Positions 32,701-44,048 of a DNA stretch of 64,000 nt are shown piece after piece. Under the pieces are notes generated by a model. The model was not told where the DNA came from. It worked only from the letters and a program-made list of their open reading frames with translations, and did no database searches. The stretch's first letter is position 1, and the number at the start of each line of letters is the position of its first letter. Position numbers and translations under genes: made by a program. Origin of the DNA: Marinilabilia salmonicolor (GTDB taxonomy: Bacteria > Bacteroidota > Bacteroidia > Bacteroidales > Marinilabiliaceae). The stretch is from contig NZ_PVTS01000016.1 in assembly GCF_003003035.1 (NCBI RefSeq), positions 1-64,000 of the forward strand, given 5' to 3'.

Positions 32701-34042
32701 CCTGAATACCCAATCGGTGAAGCGTTGGAGCACGGTTCAGCATCACAGGGTGACCTTTCAACACGTTCTCCAGAATATCCCACACAACCGGATCCTTACG
32801 ATCTACAATTTTCTTGGCCGACTTAACGGTTTTTACAATACCTCTCTCAATCAGTTTACGAATGACGAAAGGTTTGTATAGTTCGGCAGCCATATCTTTC
32901 GGAAGACCACATTCGTGCATCTTCAATTCCGGTCCCACAACAATTACCGAACGTGCAGAATAGTCAACACGTTTACCAAGCAGGTTCTGACGGAAACGCC
33001 CCTGCTTACCTTTCAAGCTGTCGCTCAAAGACTTAAGCGGACGGTTAGCATCCGTTTTAACTGCATTTGATTTCCGTGAGTTATCAAACAGAGAATCCAC
33101 AGATTCCTGCAACATCCTCTTCTCATTACGTAAAATCACCTCGGGAGCCTTAATCTCAATCAGACGCTTGAGTCGATTGTTACGAATAATAACCCTGCGG
33201 TAAAGATCGTTCAAATCGGAAGTAGCAAAACGTCCACCATCCAAAGGTACAAGAGGCCTCAATTCCGGAGGAATCACAGGAACCACCTTCACAACCATCC
33301 ATTCCGGACGATTAACACCTTTAGATTCACGGAACGACTCCACTACCTGCAAACGTTTCAAAGCTTCGTTTTTACGCTGCTGAGAAGTTTCGGTATTGGC
33401 TTTGTGACGCAAATCATAAGAAAGCTCATCCAGGTTAAGACGTGACAAAATCATATGCAAAGCATCAGCTCCCATCTTAGCGATGAACTTATTGGGATCA
33501 TCGTCTTCAAGATGCTGATTGTCCTTTGGCAGGCTGTCGAGAATATCCAGATACTCCTCTTCTGTGAGGAAATCCATATATTTCACTCCGTCAGCACCGG
33601 TAACTCCGGGCTGAACCACCACATAGCGCTCGTAATAAATAATGGAATCGAGTTTCTTGGTAGGAAGACCTAGCAAATATCCGATTTTATTGGGCAAAGA
33701 ACGGAAATACCAGATATGTGCAACCGGCACTACCAGTGAAATATGACCCATACGTTCGCGACGAACTTTCTTCTCGGTCACCTCAACACCACAACGGTCA
33801 CAAACGATACCCCGGTAACGAATCCGTTTATATTTTCCACAATGACATTCATAATCCTTTACAGGACCAAAAATGCGCTCGCAGAACAAACCATCCCGCT
33901 CAGGTTTGTAAGTACGATAATTAATGGTTTCGGGTTTAAGCACCTCACCACTGGAACGTTCCAGTATTTCCTCCGGTGAAGACAACCCGATTGTAATGCG
34001 GGAAAAATTACTCTTGACTTTCTGATCTCTTCTGAATGCCAT
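29765..34042 (-). CDS. rpoC: RNA polymerase beta' subunit
   Basis: The 1425-residue beta' subunit. Visible marks: the N-terminal zinc site [20 protein letters not shown], the catalytic [12 protein letters not shown] that holds the Mg2+ Asp triad, and the second zinc site around [26 protein letters not shown] is also conserved. The length and the extra sequence between conserved blocks fit Bacteroidota. It ends with a basic tail (VNKRESETV). It starts 80 bp after rpoB in the same transcript. Core transcription enzyme. Confidence 0.99.
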   Translation of the reverse strand: MAFRRDQKVKSNFSRITIGLSSPEEILERSSGEVLKPETINYRTYKPERDGLFCERIFGPVKDYECHCGKYKRIRYRGIVCDRCGVEVTEKKVRRERMGHISLVVPVAHIWYFRSLPNKIGYLLGLPTKKLDSIIYYERYVVVQPGVTGADGVKYMDFLTEEEYLDILDSLPKDNQHLEDDDPNKFIAKMGADALHMILSRLNLDELSYDLRHKANTETSQQRKNEALKRLQVVESFRESKGVNRPEWMVVKVVPVIPPELRPLVPLDGGRFATSDLNDLYRRVIIRNNRLKRLIEIKAPEVILRNEKRMLQESVDSLFDNSRKSNAVKTDANRPLKSLSDSLKGKQGRFRQNLLGKRVDYSARSVIVVGPELKMHECGLPKDMAAELYKPFVIRKLIERGIVKTVKSAKKIVDRKDPVVWDILENVLKGHPVMLNRAPTLHRLGIQAFQPKLIEGKAIQLHPLACSAFNADFDGDQMAVHLPLGNAAILEAQMLMLASQNILNPANGAPITVPSQDMVLGLYYMTKARPGAKNEGLVFYSPEETKIAYNEKQVELHTKVTVKTKDLNEQGELVETMIETTVGRILFNEFVPEEVGYINTLLTKKSLRDIIGKVHKVCGTPKTANFLDDIKSLGYRLAFEGGLSFNLQDVIIPAEKVTLVDEGYAEVEEVMNNYNMGFITNNERYNQIIDIWTHVNARLTQTLMNQLSSDRDGFNSVYMMLDSGARGSKEQIRQLSGMRGLMAKPQKSGAEGGQIIENPILSNFKEGLSVLEYFISTHGARKGLADTALKTADAGYLTRRLVDVSQDVIINEEDCGTLRGLTATAIKSNEEVVASLYERILGRVSVHDVYHPNTGEIIVKSGDEITETEARIIEDSPIERVEIRSVLTCESKKGVCTKCYGRNLSTGKLVHKGEAVGVIAAQSIGEPGTQLTLRTFHVGGTASNVTSENSMLAKYEGKAEFDELRTVPFTTEEGTDVDVVIGRLAELRIVDKNTNISLTTQPIPYGAKLYIKNGTDLKKGDLICEWDPFNALIITEKTGKVSFENMIDGVTFKEESDEQTGYREKVIIETRDKTKNPGLRVLDSNGEVLKTYNLPVGAHISVDEGDDIKQGETLAKIPRAMGRSGDITGGLPRVTELFEARNPSNPAVVSEIDGEVAFGKIKRGNREIIVTSKNGEVKKYLVSLSKQILVQENDYVRAGTPLSDGATTPSDILAIKGPTAVQEYIVNEVQDVYRLQGVKINDKHFEVIVRQMMRKVEIADAGDTRFLERQIVDKIEFMEENDEIWGKKVVVDSGDSSTLRPGQIVNARRLRDENSQLKRKDLKLVQTRDAVPATSGQVLQGITRAALQTKSFMSAASFQETTKVLNEAAIQGKVDKLDGLKENVICGHLIPAGTGLREYDKIIVGSQEEYDKLVNKRESETVREG

Positions 34043-34121
34043 ATATAGCCGAGTATTAGAAGTTTTAAACTAAAAGAGGCATAATGTGCTTCCCCAAAAA
34101 GGAAAGCACATAGCCAGCGTA

Positions 34122-37100
34122 CTATTCAAGATTCACACTCAAACCAAGACCGCGCATCTCATGCAGCAATACATTGAGTGATTCAGGGATTCCCGGCATT
34201 GGCATCGGGTCACCTTTCACAATGGTCTCGTAAGCCTTGGCACGACCAAGAACATCATCCGACTTCACTGTGAGAATCTCCTGCAATATGTGAGAAGCAC
34301 CAAATGCCTCAAGAGCCCAAACCTCCATCTCACCAAATCGCTGACCACCAAATTGTGCTTTACCACCAAGTGGCTGTTGTGTGATGAGAGAATAAGGCCC
34401 GATAGAACGAGCGTGCATCTTGTCCTCAACCATGTGGCCAAGTTTCAGCATATAGATGATACCTACTGTAGCCGGCTGGTGGAAGCGTTCTCCTGTACCA
34501 CCATCGTACAGATAACTCTTACCAAAGTCAGGCACATTGGCTTTTCGTGTCCAGTCTGTCAGATCCTCGTTGGAAGCCCCGTCAAAGATCGGAGTGGCAA
34601 ATTTAACACCAAGAACATCACCTGCCCATGCAAGAACAGTTTCATAAATCTGACCAAGGTTCATCCTTGAAGGCACACCCAGCGGGTTCAATACGATATC
34701 CACAGGAGTTCCGTCTTCAAGGAACGGCATATCTTCCTGACGCACAATACGGGAAACAATACCTTTGTTACCATGTCGTCCGGCCATCTTATCACCTACA
34801 GTAATTTTACGCTTCTTGGCAATGTAAACTTTTGCCAATTGCACAATACCAGCAGGCAACTCATCACCAATAGTAAGATTGTATTTTTGTCTCTTCTCTT
34901 TGGCTTCAAGCTCCTTATATTTCATCCGGTAATTGTGAATTACCTTGGAAATAAGCTCATTCTTGTCTTTGTCAGTCGTCCATTTATTCGGATTAACTGA
35001 CAAATAATCAAGATCCTGAAGAATCTTCTGAGTAAACTTGGTTCCTTTGGAAATAAGATCCGCTCCGAGATAATCCTTAACACCCTGGCTGGTTTTGCCA
35101 TTGATGAGCGAGAAAAGTTTATCCACAAGACGTCCTTTAATTTCCTCAATGGAACGTTCAAACTCCTGATCTATCTTGGCCAATGCAGGTTTATCGCTTG
35201 TTCTGTTTTTGCGATCTTTAACCACACGCGAGAACAATTTTTTATCGATAACCACACCTGACAATGATGGAGAAGCTTTCAATGAAGCATCCTTCACATC
35301 ACCGGCTTTTTCACCAAAGATAGCTCTCAAAAGCTTCTCTTCCGGAGTTGGGTCACTCTCCCCTTTGGGAGTAATTTTACCAATCAGGATATCACCGGGC
35401 TTAACATGAGCTCCGACACGAATCAGACCATTTTCGTCCAGTTCTTTGGTCGCCTCTTCACTCACGTTGGGAATATCAGAAGTAAGCTCCTCAAGTCCAC
35501 GTTTGGTGTCACGTACTTCCAGTGAATACTCATCAATGTGTACAGATGTAAATACATCTTCACGAACGAGTTTCTCGGAAATAACAATGGCATCCTCAAA
35601 GTTGTATCCTTTCCAGGGCATGAAAGCCACTTTCAGGTTACGTCCCAGCGCCAGTTCACCTTTCTCGGTTGAATAACCTTCGGTCATAATCTGACCCGGT
35701 TCGATACGATCACCCTTTTTCACAAGTGGCTTCATATCAACCGTAGTGCTCTGGTTGGTTTTCTTATATTTGGTAAGTTTATACCTTTTGGTTTCAGGTT
35801 CAAAACTCACAAATTTCTCTTCATCTGTAAGATCGTATCTTACAACAATCTCCTGAGCATCCACAAACTCTACTACACCATAACCTTCAGCAACAATCTG
35901 TGTCCGTGAATCACGGATCAGCTTACCTTCAAGTCCGGTACCTACAATAGGAGCCTGGGGCCTCAACAAAGGTACAGCCTGACGCATCATGTTAGATCCC
36001 ATCAACGCACGGTTGGCGTCATCATGCTCAAGGAAAGGAATCAAAGAAGCTGCAACAGAAGCAATCTGGTTTGGAGCCACGTCCATCAGGTCAATTTCCT
36101 CCCTGTCAATAAGAGGGAAATCACCATCATGTCGGGCTTTAACCTTATTGTTAGCAAAAATACCACTTTCGTCAAGCGGAGCATTTGCCTGCGCAATAAT
36201 TTTTGACTCTTCCTCTTCAGCCGTAAGATAGAAAACACCTTCATTGGTAAGATCCACCTTACTGGTTTCAACTTTACGATAAGGAGTTTCAATAAATCCA
36301 AGATTATTGATTTTCGCAAACACACAAAGAGACGAGATGAGTCCAATGTTTGGTCCTTCAGGTGTCTCAATAGGACACAGACGCCCGTAGTGTGTATAGT
36401 GAACATCACGAACCTCAAATCCGGCACGTTCACGAGACAAACCACCAGGTCCAAGTGCAGACATTCTGCGTTTATGAGTAATCTCAGCCAACGGATTGGT
36501 CTGATCCATAAACTGGGACAACGCGTTGGTACCAAAGAAACTATTGATAACCGAGGAGAGGGTTTTACTGTTGATCAAGTCTATTGGCGTAAACACCTCA
36601 TTGTCACGAACATTCATTCGCTCGCGAATGGTACGTGCCATACGGGCTAACCCAACACCAAACTGATTGGCCATCTGTTCACCAACAGTACGAACACGAC
36701 GGTTACTCAAGTGGTCAATATCATCAACCACGGTCTTAGAGTTGATCAGTTCAATCAGATACTTAATAATCGCGATCATATCATCACGAGTAAGCACCTT
36801 GATATCGAGATCAATATTCAGATTCAGCTTTTTGTTCAAACGGTAACGTCCTACATCACCCAAATCGTAACGTTTATCAGAAAAGAAAAGCTTGTCGATC
36901 ACGTCACGTGCAGTAGCCTCATCAGGTGGCTCGGCATTCCTTAATTGTCGATAGATGTGTACAACCGCTTCTTTCTCCGAGTTACACGGGTCTTTTTGAA
37001 GCGTGTTATAAATAATGGCAAAATCAGAAAGGTTCTGATCTTCCTTATGCAGTAGGATGGTTTTTGTCCCGGAATCGATAATTTCCTCGATGTGTTCATC

Positions 37101-37931
37101 TTCCAACACAGTCTCCCGGTCAATAACCACTTCATTTCTTTCAATAGAAACTACCTCACCGGTATCTTCATCAACGAAGTCTTCGATCCAGGTTTTAAGC
37201 ACACGAGCAGCAAGTTTCCGGCCCACTACCTTTTTGAGGGCAGTTTTGGAAACCTTAATTTCATCTGCAAGGTCAAAAATTTCCAGAACCTCTTTATCAC
37301 TTTCGTATCCGATAGCCCTTAATAATGTGGTAACAGGTAATTTTTTCTTCCTGTCGATGTAGGCATACATCACATTATTGATATCGGTAGCAAATTCAAT
37401 CCAGGACCCTTTAAACGGAATAATTCTGGCAGAATACAACTTGGTTCCATTGGCATGCACGCTCTGACCGAAGAAAACACCAGGAGAGCGGTGCAGCTGA
37501 GAAACGATGACCCTTTCGGCACCATTAATAATAAAGCTACCTTTATCGGTCATGTACGGAACAGTCCCCAGATATACATCCTGAACAACAGTGTCAAAAT
37601 CCTCGTGTTCCGGGTCGGTACAATAAAGTTTAAGTTTGGCTTTCAGGGGGACGCAATAGGTCAGTCCTCTTTCGATGCATTCTTCAATGGTATAACGGGA
37701 TGGATCGATTCCAAAATCCAGAAACTCGAGCACAAAATTGTTTCGGGTATCTGTAATCGGGAAGTTCTCCATAAAAACCTGCCATAACCCCTCCTGTTTC
37801 CTTTCCTCGGGGGTAGTCCCCATCTGGAAGAATTCACGGAAAGATTTCAGCTGAATTTCCAGGAAGTCAGGATAGTCCAGCTGGTTTTTGATGGTAGCAA
37901 AGCTAATCCTTTCGGTAGTAATTGGAGTCAT
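34122..37931 (-). CDS. rpoB: RNA polymerase beta subunit
   Basis: The 1269-residue beta subunit. Family marks: the rifampicin-region [17 protein letters not shown] and [20 protein letters not shown]; then [20 protein letters not shown]; and near the end [19 protein letters not shown]. The rifampicin cluster reads like wild type ([16 protein letters not shown]). A terminator-like hairpin separates it from rplL. Confidence 0.99.
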   Translation of the reverse strand: MTPITTERISFATIKNQLDYPDFLEIQLKSFREFFQMGTTPEERKQEGLWQVFMENFPITDTRNNFVLEFLDFGIDPSRYTIEECIERGLTYCVPLKAKLKLYCTDPEHEDFDTVVQDVYLGTVPYMTDKGSFIINGAERVIVSQLHRSPGVFFGQSVHANGTKLYSARIIPFKGSWIEFATDINNVMYAYIDRKKKLPVTTLLRAIGYESDKEVLEIFDLADEIKVSKTALKKVVGRKLAARVLKTWIEDFVDEDTGEVVSIERNEVVIDRETVLEDEHIEEIIDSGTKTILLHKEDQNLSDFAIIYNTLQKDPCNSEKEAVVHIYRQLRNAEPPDEATARDVIDKLFFSDKRYDLGDVGRYRLNKKLNLNIDLDIKVLTRDDMIAIIKYLIELINSKTVVDDIDHLSNRRVRTVGEQMANQFGVGLARMARTIRERMNVRDNEVFTPIDLINSKTLSSVINSFFGTNALSQFMDQTNPLAEITHKRRMSALGPGGLSRERAGFEVRDVHYTHYGRLCPIETPEGPNIGLISSLCVFAKINNLGFIETPYRKVETSKVDLTNEGVFYLTAEEEESKIIAQANAPLDESGIFANNKVKARHDGDFPLIDREEIDLMDVAPNQIASVAASLIPFLEHDDANRALMGSNMMRQAVPLLRPQAPIVGTGLEGKLIRDSRTQIVAEGYGVVEFVDAQEIVVRYDLTDEEKFVSFEPETKRYKLTKYKKTNQSTTVDMKPLVKKGDRIEPGQIMTEGYSTEKGELALGRNLKVAFMPWKGYNFEDAIVISEKLVREDVFTSVHIDEYSLEVRDTKRGLEELTSDIPNVSEEATKELDENGLIRVGAHVKPGDILIGKITPKGESDPTPEEKLLRAIFGEKAGDVKDASLKASPSLSGVVIDKKLFSRVVKDRKNRTSDKPALAKIDQEFERSIEEIKGRLVDKLFSLINGKTSQGVKDYLGADLISKGTKFTQKILQDLDYLSVNPNKWTTDKDKNELISKVIHNYRMKYKELEAKEKRQKYNLTIGDELPAGIVQLAKVYIAKKRKITVGDKMAGRHGNKGIVSRIVRQEDMPFLEDGTPVDIVLNPLGVPSRMNLGQIYETVLAWAGDVLGVKFATPIFDGASNEDLTDWTRKANVPDFGKSYLYDGGTGERFHQPATVGIIYMLKLGHMVEDKMHARSIGPYSLITQQPLGGKAQFGGQRFGEMEVWALEAFGASHILQEILTVKSDDVLGRAKAYETIVKGDPMPMPGIPESLNVLLHEMRGLGLSVNLE

Positions 37932-37973
37932 CTATCAACAAATTATTTGAACTTAAACATATAAGCATAAAAA

Positions 37974-38007
37974 GGTTTAGGATCCCATAATCATGGGTTC
38001 CTAAACC
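37974..38007 (-). terminator. Attenuator-like hairpin between rplL and rpoB
   Basis: GGTTTAGGA and CCTAAACC arms with inner CCCA/TGGG pairing form a long stem. On the minus strand it is followed by TTTTTA. It lies 30 bp after rplL. Partial termination here would set the ratio of ribosomal proteins to RNA polymerase, as known in other bacteria at this junction. Confidence 0.7.
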
Positions 38008-38036
38008 GTCACCATATTTCAGGTATATTGTCCTGT

Positions 38037-38414
38037 TTACTTAAGTTCAACTTCTGCTCCTGCTTCTTCTAATTGAGATTTAAGGCTTTCAGCTTCTTCT
38101 TTAGATACTTTTTCCTTGATAGGAGCGGGAGCTTTGTCCACAACTTCTTTGGCTTCTTTCAGGCCAACACCGGTCATTTCTTTAACCAGTTTTACGATGG
38201 CAAGTTTAGAACCACCTGCTGATTTCAGGATAACATCGAATTCAGTTTGCTCAGCACCGCCTTCAGCTTCACCAGCAGCAGCACCGCCAGCAACAGCAAC
38301 GGCTGCAGCAGCAGGCTCGATGCCATATTCTTCTTTCAGGATTTCAGCAAGCTCGTTAACGTCTTTCACAGTCAAATTCACTAATTCTTCTGCAAGTTTT
38401 TTAATATCTGCCAT
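38037..38414 (-). CDS. rplL: Ribosomal protein bL12 (L7/L12)
   Basis: A 125-residue stalk protein. The N-terminal dimerisation helices ([20 protein letters not shown]) are joined by an Ala/Gly-rich hinge ([19 protein letters not shown]) to the factor-binding C-terminal domain ([20 protein letters not shown]). Follows rplJ at 42 bp. Confidence 0.98.
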   Translation of the reverse strand: MADIKKLAEELVNLTVKDVNELAEILKEEYGIEPAAAAVAVAGGAAAGEAEGGAEQTEFDVILKSAGGSKLAIVKLVKEMTGVGLKEAKEVVDKAPAPIKEKVSKEEAESLKSQLEEAGAEVELK

Positions 38415-38456
38415 TGTTCTAGGTATTAAATAATTTCAATTTCAGTTTGTAAAAAT

Positions 38457-38975
38457 TTATTCTTTTTCACTAAGGGTCTGGAGAATTCCATGAATTTTGG
38501 TACCTCCCGATTGCAGAGCGGAAATAACGTTCTTAGCAGGCGACTGCAGAAGACCGATAACATCACCAAGCAATTCTTCCTTAGATTTAATGGTACTAAG
38601 TGTCTCTAATTGTTCACCGCCCATATAAACAGATTCCTCCACATAAGCACCCTTTAAAACAGGCAAACTAGTGGCTTTTTGGAATTCTTTAATCAATTTG
38701 GCAGGAACATTTCCTGTGTTACAGAAAAGAACAGCAGAAGTACCTTTAAAGGCTTCCTCCATGCCTTCTACCTGCTTTTCGCTTTGCTCAAGGGCCAGTT
38801 GGAAGAGGGTGTTCTTAACCACCATCATCTTAACGTCCTTATTAAAACAAGCACGACGCAAATCGCTGGTTTGAGAGGCATTCAACCCAAGGGTATCAGT
38901 CACATAAAAGTGGCTGTACTCATTGATTTTTTCTGAAAGCTCTTTAATCAGTGCGCTTTTATCTGTTTTTTTCAT
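38457..38975 (-). CDS. rplJ: Ribosomal protein uL10
   Basis: A 172-residue L10. The N-terminal rRNA-binding domain begins KSALIKELSEKINEYSHFYV and the C-terminal helix that binds L7/L12 dimers is at the end (LQSPAKNVISALQSGG). L10 with L12 usually represses its own operon by binding the mRNA leader, here the 31-bp gap after rplA. Confidence 0.97.
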   Translation of the reverse strand: MKKTDKSALIKELSEKINEYSHFYVTDTLGLNASQTSDLRRACFNKDVKMMVVKNTLFQLALEQSEKQVEGMEEAFKGTSAVLFCNTGNVPAKLIKEFQKATSLPVLKGAYVEESVYMGGEQLETLSTIKSKEELLGDVIGLLQSPAKNVISALQSGGTKIHGILQTLSEKE

Positions 38976-39006
38976 GATTCCTAATACTCTTCAGTTAACA
39001 TTAATA

Positions 39007-39702
39007 TTAAACCTCAACCGACTTGGGTTCAATGCGAATACCGGGACTCATGGTACTAGAAAGCGCGATACTCTTAATATAGGTTCCTTTAGCAGCTGAA
39101 GGTTTCAGCTTGATAATGTTCCCTACAAATTCACGCACATTCTCTGTAAGTTTATCGGGCGAAAAAGAGACTTTTCCAACGGTAGAATGGATAATACCAT
39201 ACTTGTCCACTTTAAAGTCAATTTTACCGGCCTTCACTTCGCTTACAGCCTTAGCAATATCCATGGTTACAGTACCACTTTTGGGGTTAGGCATCAGACC
39301 GCGAGGTCCGAGGATACGCCCCAAAGCACCAACTTTAGCCATGACACTGGGCATAGTAATGATAACATCAACATCGGTCCAGCCTTCTTTGATTTTATCG
39401 ATATACTCATCAAGCCCAACGTAATCGGCACCAGCTGCTTTAGCTTCCTCTTCCTTATCGGGGGTACAGAGAACCAAAACTCTGGTTTCTTTACCTGTTC
39501 CATGAGGAAGAGTGACAACTCCGCGCACCATCTGATTGGCTTTCCTTGGATCTACACCCAAACGAACGTCAATATCAACAGATGCATCGAATTTGGTGTT
39601 GGTAATTTCTTTTACCAACTGAGCAGCTTCTTCAATGGGATATTGCTTTCCGGCATCGATTTTTTCTAACGCTAACTTCTTATTTTTTGTTAGTTTTGTC
39701 AT
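39007..39702 (-). CDS. rplA: Ribosomal protein uL1
   Basis: A 231-residue L1 of the ribosomal stalk. Conserved parts: [32 protein letters not shown] and the C-terminal [17 protein letters not shown]. Lies 15 bp after rplK. L1 typically represses the rplK-rplA mRNA when in excess. Confidence 0.98.
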   Translation of the reverse strand: MTKLTKNKKLALEKIDAGKQYPIEEAAQLVKEITNTKFDASVDIDVRLGVDPRKANQMVRGVVTLPHGTGKETRVLVLCTPDKEEEAKAAGADYVGLDEYIDKIKEGWTDVDVIITMPSVMAKVGALGRILGPRGLMPNPKSGTVTMDIAKAVSEVKAGKIDFKVDKYGIIHSTVGKVSFSPDKLTENVREFVGNIIKLKPSAAKGTYIKSIALSSTMSPGIRIEPKSVEV

Positions 39703-39717
39703 TGTTGCAAACGGATT

Positions 39718-40161
39718 TTAATTGTTAACCGGAAAATCACCATCAACTGTGATTCCCATACTTCTGGCAGTACCAGCAACCATCCTCATTGCAGATTCGA
39801 CTGTGAAGCAATTCAAGTCACTCATTTTGTCTTCAGCAATAGCTTTCACCTGATCCCAGGTAACTGAAGCAACCTTTTTACGGTTGGGTTCAGCAGAACC
39901 GGATTTTAGTTTAGCTGACTCCAGCAACTGCACAGCAGCAGGAGGAGTTTTAACTACAAAATCAAAAGATTTGTCTTTGTAAACTGAAATGACAACAGGC
40001 AAAACCTTACCGGCTTTTTCCTGAGTACGAGCATTGAATTGCTTACAGAATTCCATAATGTTCACCCCTTTGGCTCCCAATGCGGGACCAACCGGAGGTG
40101 ATGGATTTGCTGCGCCACCTCTAATCTGAAGTTTAATTAAATTTTCTACTTCTTTAGCCAT
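39718..40161 (-). CDS. rplK: Ribosomal protein uL11
   Basis: A 147-residue L11 of the GTPase-associated centre. The proline-rich N-terminal loop [16 protein letters not shown] and [13 protein letters not shown] are conserved, and the C-terminal rRNA-binding domain ends [11 protein letters not shown]. First of the rplKAJL group, about 110 bp after nusG. Confidence 0.98.
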   Translation of the reverse strand: MAKEVENLIKLQIRGGAANPSPPVGPALGAKGVNIMEFCKQFNARTQEKAGKVLPVVISVYKDKSFDFVVKTPPAAVQLLESAKLKSGSAEPNRKKVASVTWDQVKAIAEDKMSDLNCFTVESAMRMVAGTARSMGITVDGDFPVNN

Positions 40162-40273
40162 CGTAGCAATTCGTGTTGGTTATTAATAATCAGGATAATC
40201 AAGAATACTTTCATTTTTCACCTGCAGAGGCAATGTTATTGCCCTGGAAGCTCCGCTGCTCGATGAACGAACC

Positions 40274-40813
40274 CTATTCTTTTTCTACCTGTAAAAAGCT
40301 TAATTCGAGAGGAGTTTTGCGTCCGAAGATTTTCACCATTACTTTGAGCTTGCGCTTTTCTTCATTTACCTCTTCAATCACCCCGTTAAAACCGTTAAAC
40401 GGACCGTCAACTACTTTTACGGTCTCCCCAACATAAAACGGGATGCTAATTTCCTCCTCATTTTCGGTCAACTCATCTACTTTACCAAGCATACGGTTCA
40501 CCTCAGACTCACGCATGGGAACCGGGTTGTCATCACCCAGGAAACCAATAACGTGTGTAATACCTTTAATAAGATGAGGAATTTCTCCGACCAATGCAGC
40601 TTCAATAAACACATAACCAGGATAAAAAGTACGTTCTTTATTGATCTTTTTCCCGTTACGGATCTGATATACTTTTTCGGTTGGTATCAATACCTGACTG
40701 ACATAATCCTGAAGGTCACGGCTTGCAATTTCACTTTCAATGAATTCCTTGGCCTTTTTTTCCTTCCCGGTAACAGCCCTTACCACATACCATTTCTTTT
40801 GAATATCACTCAT
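40274..40813 (-). CDS. nusG: Transcription factor NusG
   Basis: A 179-residue NusG. The NGN domain contains KWYVVRAVTGKEKKAKEFIE and FYPGYVFIEA, and the C-terminal KOW domain contains GETVKVVDGPFNGFNGVIEE. It links RNA polymerase to Rho or the ribosome. Located between secE and rplK, its usual place. Confidence 0.97.
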   Translation of the reverse strand: MSDIQKKWYVVRAVTGKEKKAKEFIESEIASRDLQDYVSQVLIPTEKVYQIRNGKKINKERTFYPGYVFIEAALVGEIPHLIKGITHVIGFLGDDNPVPMRESEVNRMLGKVDELTENEEEISIPFYVGETVKVVDGPFNGFNGVIEEVNEEKRKLKVMVKIFGRKTPLELSFLQVEKE

Positions 40814-40837
40814 CGGAATAATTCCTTCTTCCAGTTT

Positions 40838-41032
40838 TTAATACAATTGTTGATAAATCCACTGCAAGACATTGTCAAACGAATAGTCCATCGCATAAAC
40901 AATACCTGCAATAATCACAGATGCCACCATTACAACAATAGCACTGTTCTGAAGCTCAGGCCAGGTTGGCCATGAGGTTTTGTTTATCAGTTCATGATGA
41001 ACATCCTGAAAATAGGCTTTTATCTTTTTCAT
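40838..41032 (-). CDS. secE: Preprotein translocase subunit SecE
   Basis: A 64-residue SecE with an amphipathic helix (KAYFQDVHHELINKTSWPT) and a single membrane helix (AIVVMVASVIIAGIVYAMD). The TWPT-like motif is typical. It is part of the SecYEG channel. 24 bp before nusG and just after tRNA-Trp. Confidence 0.95.
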   Translation of the reverse strand: MKKIKAYFQDVHHELINKTSWPTWPELQNSAIVVMVASVIIAGIVYAMDYSFDNVLQWIYQQLY

Positions 41033-41080
41033 ATTCTATCTTGTACTTTGCTCTTTATCCTGGGAAATCAAACACCCTTG

Positions 41081-41153
41081 CACGGGAGGAGAGGCTCGAA
41101 CTCCCGACACCTGGTTTTGGAGACCAGTGCTCTACCAACTGAGCTACACCCGT
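41081..41153 (-). tRNA. trnW: tRNA-Trp (CCA anticodon)
   Basis: A 73-nt cloverleaf on the minus strand, from ACGGGTGTAGCTC to the discriminator G. The anticodon arm is CTGGTCTCCAAAACCAGG, with anticodon CCA. The T arm is GGGAGTTCGAGCCTCTC. The acceptor stem has one T-T mismatch at pair 6. The CCA tail is not encoded. It sits between tuf and secE, as is usual. Confidence 0.95.
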
Positions 41154-41209
41154 ATTCATAAAGATGGAGAAGCACATAGCTTCTCCATCTTCTATATGTT
41201 TCGGAATGC

Positions 41210-42397
41210 CTATTCCAAAATTTCAGTTACCTGACCTGCACCAACTGTACGACCACCTTCGCGGATAGCGAAACGCAGACCTACGTTAAGAGCTACAGGG
41301 TAAATCAGGCTCACAGTAATAGTTACGTTATCACCAGGCATAACCATTTCTGATCCTTCAGGAAGAGTAATCTCTCCGGTTACGTCCAATGTACGCAAGT
41401 AGAACTGGGGACGATAATTGTTGTGGAATGGAGTGTGACGTCCACCCTCTTCTTTTTTCAACACATAAATCTCAGCCTTGAACTTGGTGTGAGGAGTGAT
41501 TGAACCTGGCTTGGCCAAAACCATACCACGCTTAATCTCTTTCTTATCTACACCGCGAAGCAGAAGACCTACGTTGTCACCAGCTTGTCCGTCGTCCAAA
41601 ATCTTACGGAACATTTCAACTCCGGTACAAACAGTTTTCTTAGCTTGTGCACCAAGACCAATCATTTCCATTTCATCACCAGTGTGAATTACTCCGGTTT
41701 CGATACGTCCGGTAGCAACAGTACCACGGCCAGTAATTGAGAAAACGTCCTCAACAGGCATCAGGAAAGGCTTCTCGTTGTCACGCTCAGGAGTAGGAAT
41801 CCATGAGTCAACAGCGTCCATCAGTTCCATAATTTTTTCTTCCCACTTCTCTTCACCTTCAAGTGCACCAAGAGCAGAACCTTTGATGATAGGAGCATCG
41901 TCTCCGCCAAACTCGTAGAAGTTCAACAGATCACGTACTTCCATCTCAACAAGCTCGAGAAGCTCTTCATCGTCAACCATGTCCACTTTGTTCAGGAACA
42001 CAACGATTTTAGGTACGTTTACCTGACGTGCAAGCAGGATGTGCTCGCGGGTCTGAGGCATAGGACCATCAGTACCTGCAACAACCAGAATAGCACCGTC
42101 CATCTGAGCAGCACCAGTTACCATGTTCTTAACATAGTCGGCGTGACCAGGACAGTCAACGTGTGCATAGTGACGTGCTTCAGTTTGATACTCAACGTGA
42201 GCAGTGTTAATAGTAATACCCCTTTCTTTCTCCTCAGGAGCATTATCAATAGAATCAAATTCTTTGACTTCGGACCAACCTTTCTTTGCCAACACTTTTG
42301 TGATAGCAGCAGTCAGAGTAGTTTTACCGTGGTCAACGTGACCAATGGTACCGATATTAACGTGAGGCTTCGTCCTTTGAAATGTTTCTTTAGCCAT
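41210..42397 (-). CDS. tuf: Elongation factor Tu
   Basis: A 395-residue EF-Tu. GTP-binding motifs: GHVDHGKT (G1), RGITI (switch I), [10 protein letters not shown] (G3) and NKVD (G4). Domains 2 and 3 are complete to the end [10 protein letters not shown]. It delivers aminoacyl-tRNA to the ribosome. Confidence 0.99.
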   Translation of the reverse strand: MAKETFQRTKPHVNIGTIGHVDHGKTTLTAAITKVLAKKGWSEVKEFDSIDNAPEEKERGITINTAHVEYQTEARHYAHVDCPGHADYVKNMVTGAAQMDGAILVVAGTDGPMPQTREHILLARQVNVPKIVVFLNKVDMVDDEELLELVEMEVRDLLNFYEFGGDDAPIIKGSALGALEGEEKWEEKIMELMDAVDSWIPTPERDNEKPFLMPVEDVFSITGRGTVATGRIETGVIHTGDEMEMIGLGAQAKKTVCTGVEMFRKILDDGQAGDNVGLLLRGVDKKEIKRGMVLAKPGSITPHTKFKAEIYVLKKEEGGRHTPFHNNYRPQFYLRTLDVTGEITLPEGSEMVMPGDNVTITVSLIYPVALNVGLRFAIREGGRTVGAGQVTEILE

Positions 42398-42753
42398 AAC
42401 TCGAAATTATTAGACAATTAGATATAAATTGAAACCACTTATTTACTATAAATCAAAACCTTAACGCCTGAATTAAATCAGAAACGCCTGATTTTCGGGC
42501 CATAAAGATAAACATTTTCAATGCAATAATCCATAATTCAGGTTCTTTTTTCCAAAAAATCAACACGGTAAACCCTGTTGACCGGAAAACAAAGAAGCTG
42601 TTTATCTTTTCGCCCTTTCATTTTAATAGGCTGATTATTAACTATAACCAGCCTATTAAAATCCGCTCCGGAAGGTTAATCACCTACCAAAAACGGTGTG
42701 CAAATGTATAATATTTTTCAAATAGCACCAAATAATCAGGCACTCTTTTTTGA
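42398..42753. other. Gap upstream of tuf; hairpin, no tRNA genes
   Basis: About 350 bp with no gene. Many bacteria carry tRNA-Thr/Tyr/Gly genes just before this tuf. I found no tRNA cloverleaf here. The short repeat AACGCCTGA occurs twice near 42465-42495. The strong hairpin at 42620 ends the hpf transcript. Confidence 0.5.
42620..42662. terminator. Perfect 14-bp hairpin between hpf and tuf
   Basis: ATTTTAATAGGCTG (42620-42633) pairs perfectly with CAGCCTATTAAAAT (42649-42662). It lies after the hpf stop on the minus strand. There is no long T-tract outside the stem, but the stem itself ends in T's. Probable terminator. Confidence 0.6.
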
Positions 42754-43059
42754 CTATTTGGCTTTTAACTTTTCTTTGCGTTTAATCAATTGCTTACGTA
42801 AGGCTTCACATGCCTGATCAACAGACTCCTCAAATGTTTTACTTTGTTTTTTAGCAAATAAATTACTACCCGGAATATCCAACTCAATTTCCGCAACCTT
42901 ATTCTCTGATGTCTCAGCCTTATCAAGCCTAAGCGTCACCTCGGCTCCGATAATACTGTCGGAGAACTGATCGAGTTTTCCAACTTTCTGATTAATGAAA
43001 TCTTCAAGTCTTTCTGCGGTATCAAAATGTACCGATTCAATAGTAATGTTCATAGACAC
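42754..43059 (-). CDS. hpf: Ribosome hibernation factor HPF/RaiA family
   Basis: A 101-residue short-type HPF/YfiA protein: ITIESVHFDTAERLEDFINQ, then EVTLRLDKAETSENKVAEIEL and the C-terminal helix ACEALRKQLIKRKEKLKAK. It shuts down 70S ribosomes in slow growth. It starts 15 bp after the Xer gene, in the order seen in other Bacteroidota. Confidence 0.92.
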   Translation of the reverse strand: MSMNITIESVHFDTAERLEDFINQKVGKLDQFSDSIIGAEVTLRLDKAETSENKVAEIELDIPGSNLFAKKQSKTFEESVDQACEALRKQLIKRKEKLKAK

Positions 43060-43074
43060 TCCTCCAACTTAATT

Positions 43075-43959
43075 TTAGGCTCTGGGATGAGCCTGATTAT
43101 AAATAGATGATAATTTTTCAAATGTATTGTGCGTATAAATCTGGGTTGCGTTAAGATTGGCATGCCCCAGCAATTCTTTAATTGCATTGATATCAGCACC
43201 TCTGTTAAGCAAAATGGTTGCAAAAGTATGTCGCAATACATGCGGACTCTTTTTGGCCATTGTGGTTACTGCCCTCAGGTGTTTATTCACAATGCGGTAA
43301 ACCAACTTATGGTAAACAGGATCTCCTTTATCGGTTAGAAAAAAAGCTGTCCGGTTCCGGTTCGGGAAAGATGAATTTCGCACCTCTCTATAGTTTAAAA
43401 CATTGTGTATTGTGCTTTGGTTCATTGGCACCAGTCGCTCTTTATTACGCTTCCCAAGCACCTTTACAAGTCCGGAAGAGAAGTCAAAACTATCATCCCT
43501 CAGGGCAATCAATTCAGAAAGACGGATCCCGGTGCCGTAAAACAAATCGATAATGGTTTTATCACGTACTCCGGAAAAGTCGCTCTCAAAGGGAAACTGA
43601 TCGAGCAACAGATCCATCTCTTTCTCTTTAACAAAATCAGGAAGGTTTTTTGCAAGTTTCGGCAAAACAACTCCCTCTGCCGGAGAAGTTTCCATAACCC
43701 TCTCGCGCAAAAGATATTTATAATAAGCTCTTAGAGATGCAATCTTCCGATGAATAGATCGTGGTTTAAGATCATTGTAGTGAAGTGCCACCACCCAGTT
43801 TCGAATAAACCGGGTTTTCACTTCGCATTCATCGGCCACCCCCATTTCTTCCATATACGATGCAAATTGTTTAAGATCTGCTTCATATGCGACCAATGTG
43901 TGATTGGAACTACGCTTTTCGAATTTGAGATATTTTAGAAACGGGTCGATATATAGCAT
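43075..43959 (-). CDS. xerC: Tyrosine recombinase XerC/XerD
   Basis: A 294-residue Xer recombinase that resolves chromosome dimers at dif. Catalytic set: Arg in GTGIRLSELIAL, His-Arg in HVLRHTFAT, His in LLGHANLNATQIY and the nucleophilic Tyr in QIYTHNTFE. The N-terminal SAM-like domain (FLKYLKFEKRSSNHTL) binds DNA. Which of XerC or XerD it is cannot be decided from one gene; the position next to rpsU and hpf is the housekeeping one, not an integron or phage. A terminator lies directly before its ATG. Confidence 0.9.
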   Translation of the reverse strand: MLYIDPFLKYLKFEKRSSNHTLVAYEADLKQFASYMEEMGVADECEVKTRFIRNWVVALHYNDLKPRSIHRKIASLRAYYKYLLRERVMETSPAEGVVLPKLAKNLPDFVKEKEMDLLLDQFPFESDFSGVRDKTIIDLFYGTGIRLSELIALRDDSFDFSSGLVKVLGKRNKERLVPMNQSTIHNVLNYREVRNSSFPNRNRTAFFLTDKGDPVYHKLVYRIVNKHLRAVTTMAKKSPHVLRHTFATILLNRGADINAIKELLGHANLNATQIYTHNTFEKLSSIYNQAHPRA

Positions 43960-43962
43960 AAA

Positions 43963-44032
43963 AAAACGCCTGACTTTTCAACTAATGGTTTAAACGAATA
44001 TACGAAAAAACCGCTGAAAAGTCAGGCGTTTT
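43963..44032 (-). terminator. Terminator between rpsU and xer, at the xer start codon
   Basis: A perfect 18-bp stem: AAAACGCCTGACTTTTCA (43963-43980) with its exact complement at 44015-44032, loop 34 nt. On the minus strand it ends in GGCGTTTTTTTATG, and the ATG of xer follows almost at once (43959). It should end the rpsU transcript and could attenuate xer. Confidence 0.85.
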
Positions 44033-44048
44033 GAAAAAGAAATTTTGT

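Noticed and set aside
42420-42750. tRNA genes upstream of tuf
   Set aside because: Checked both strands by eye for T-loop GGTTCGA-type motifs and acceptor pairing; none found.
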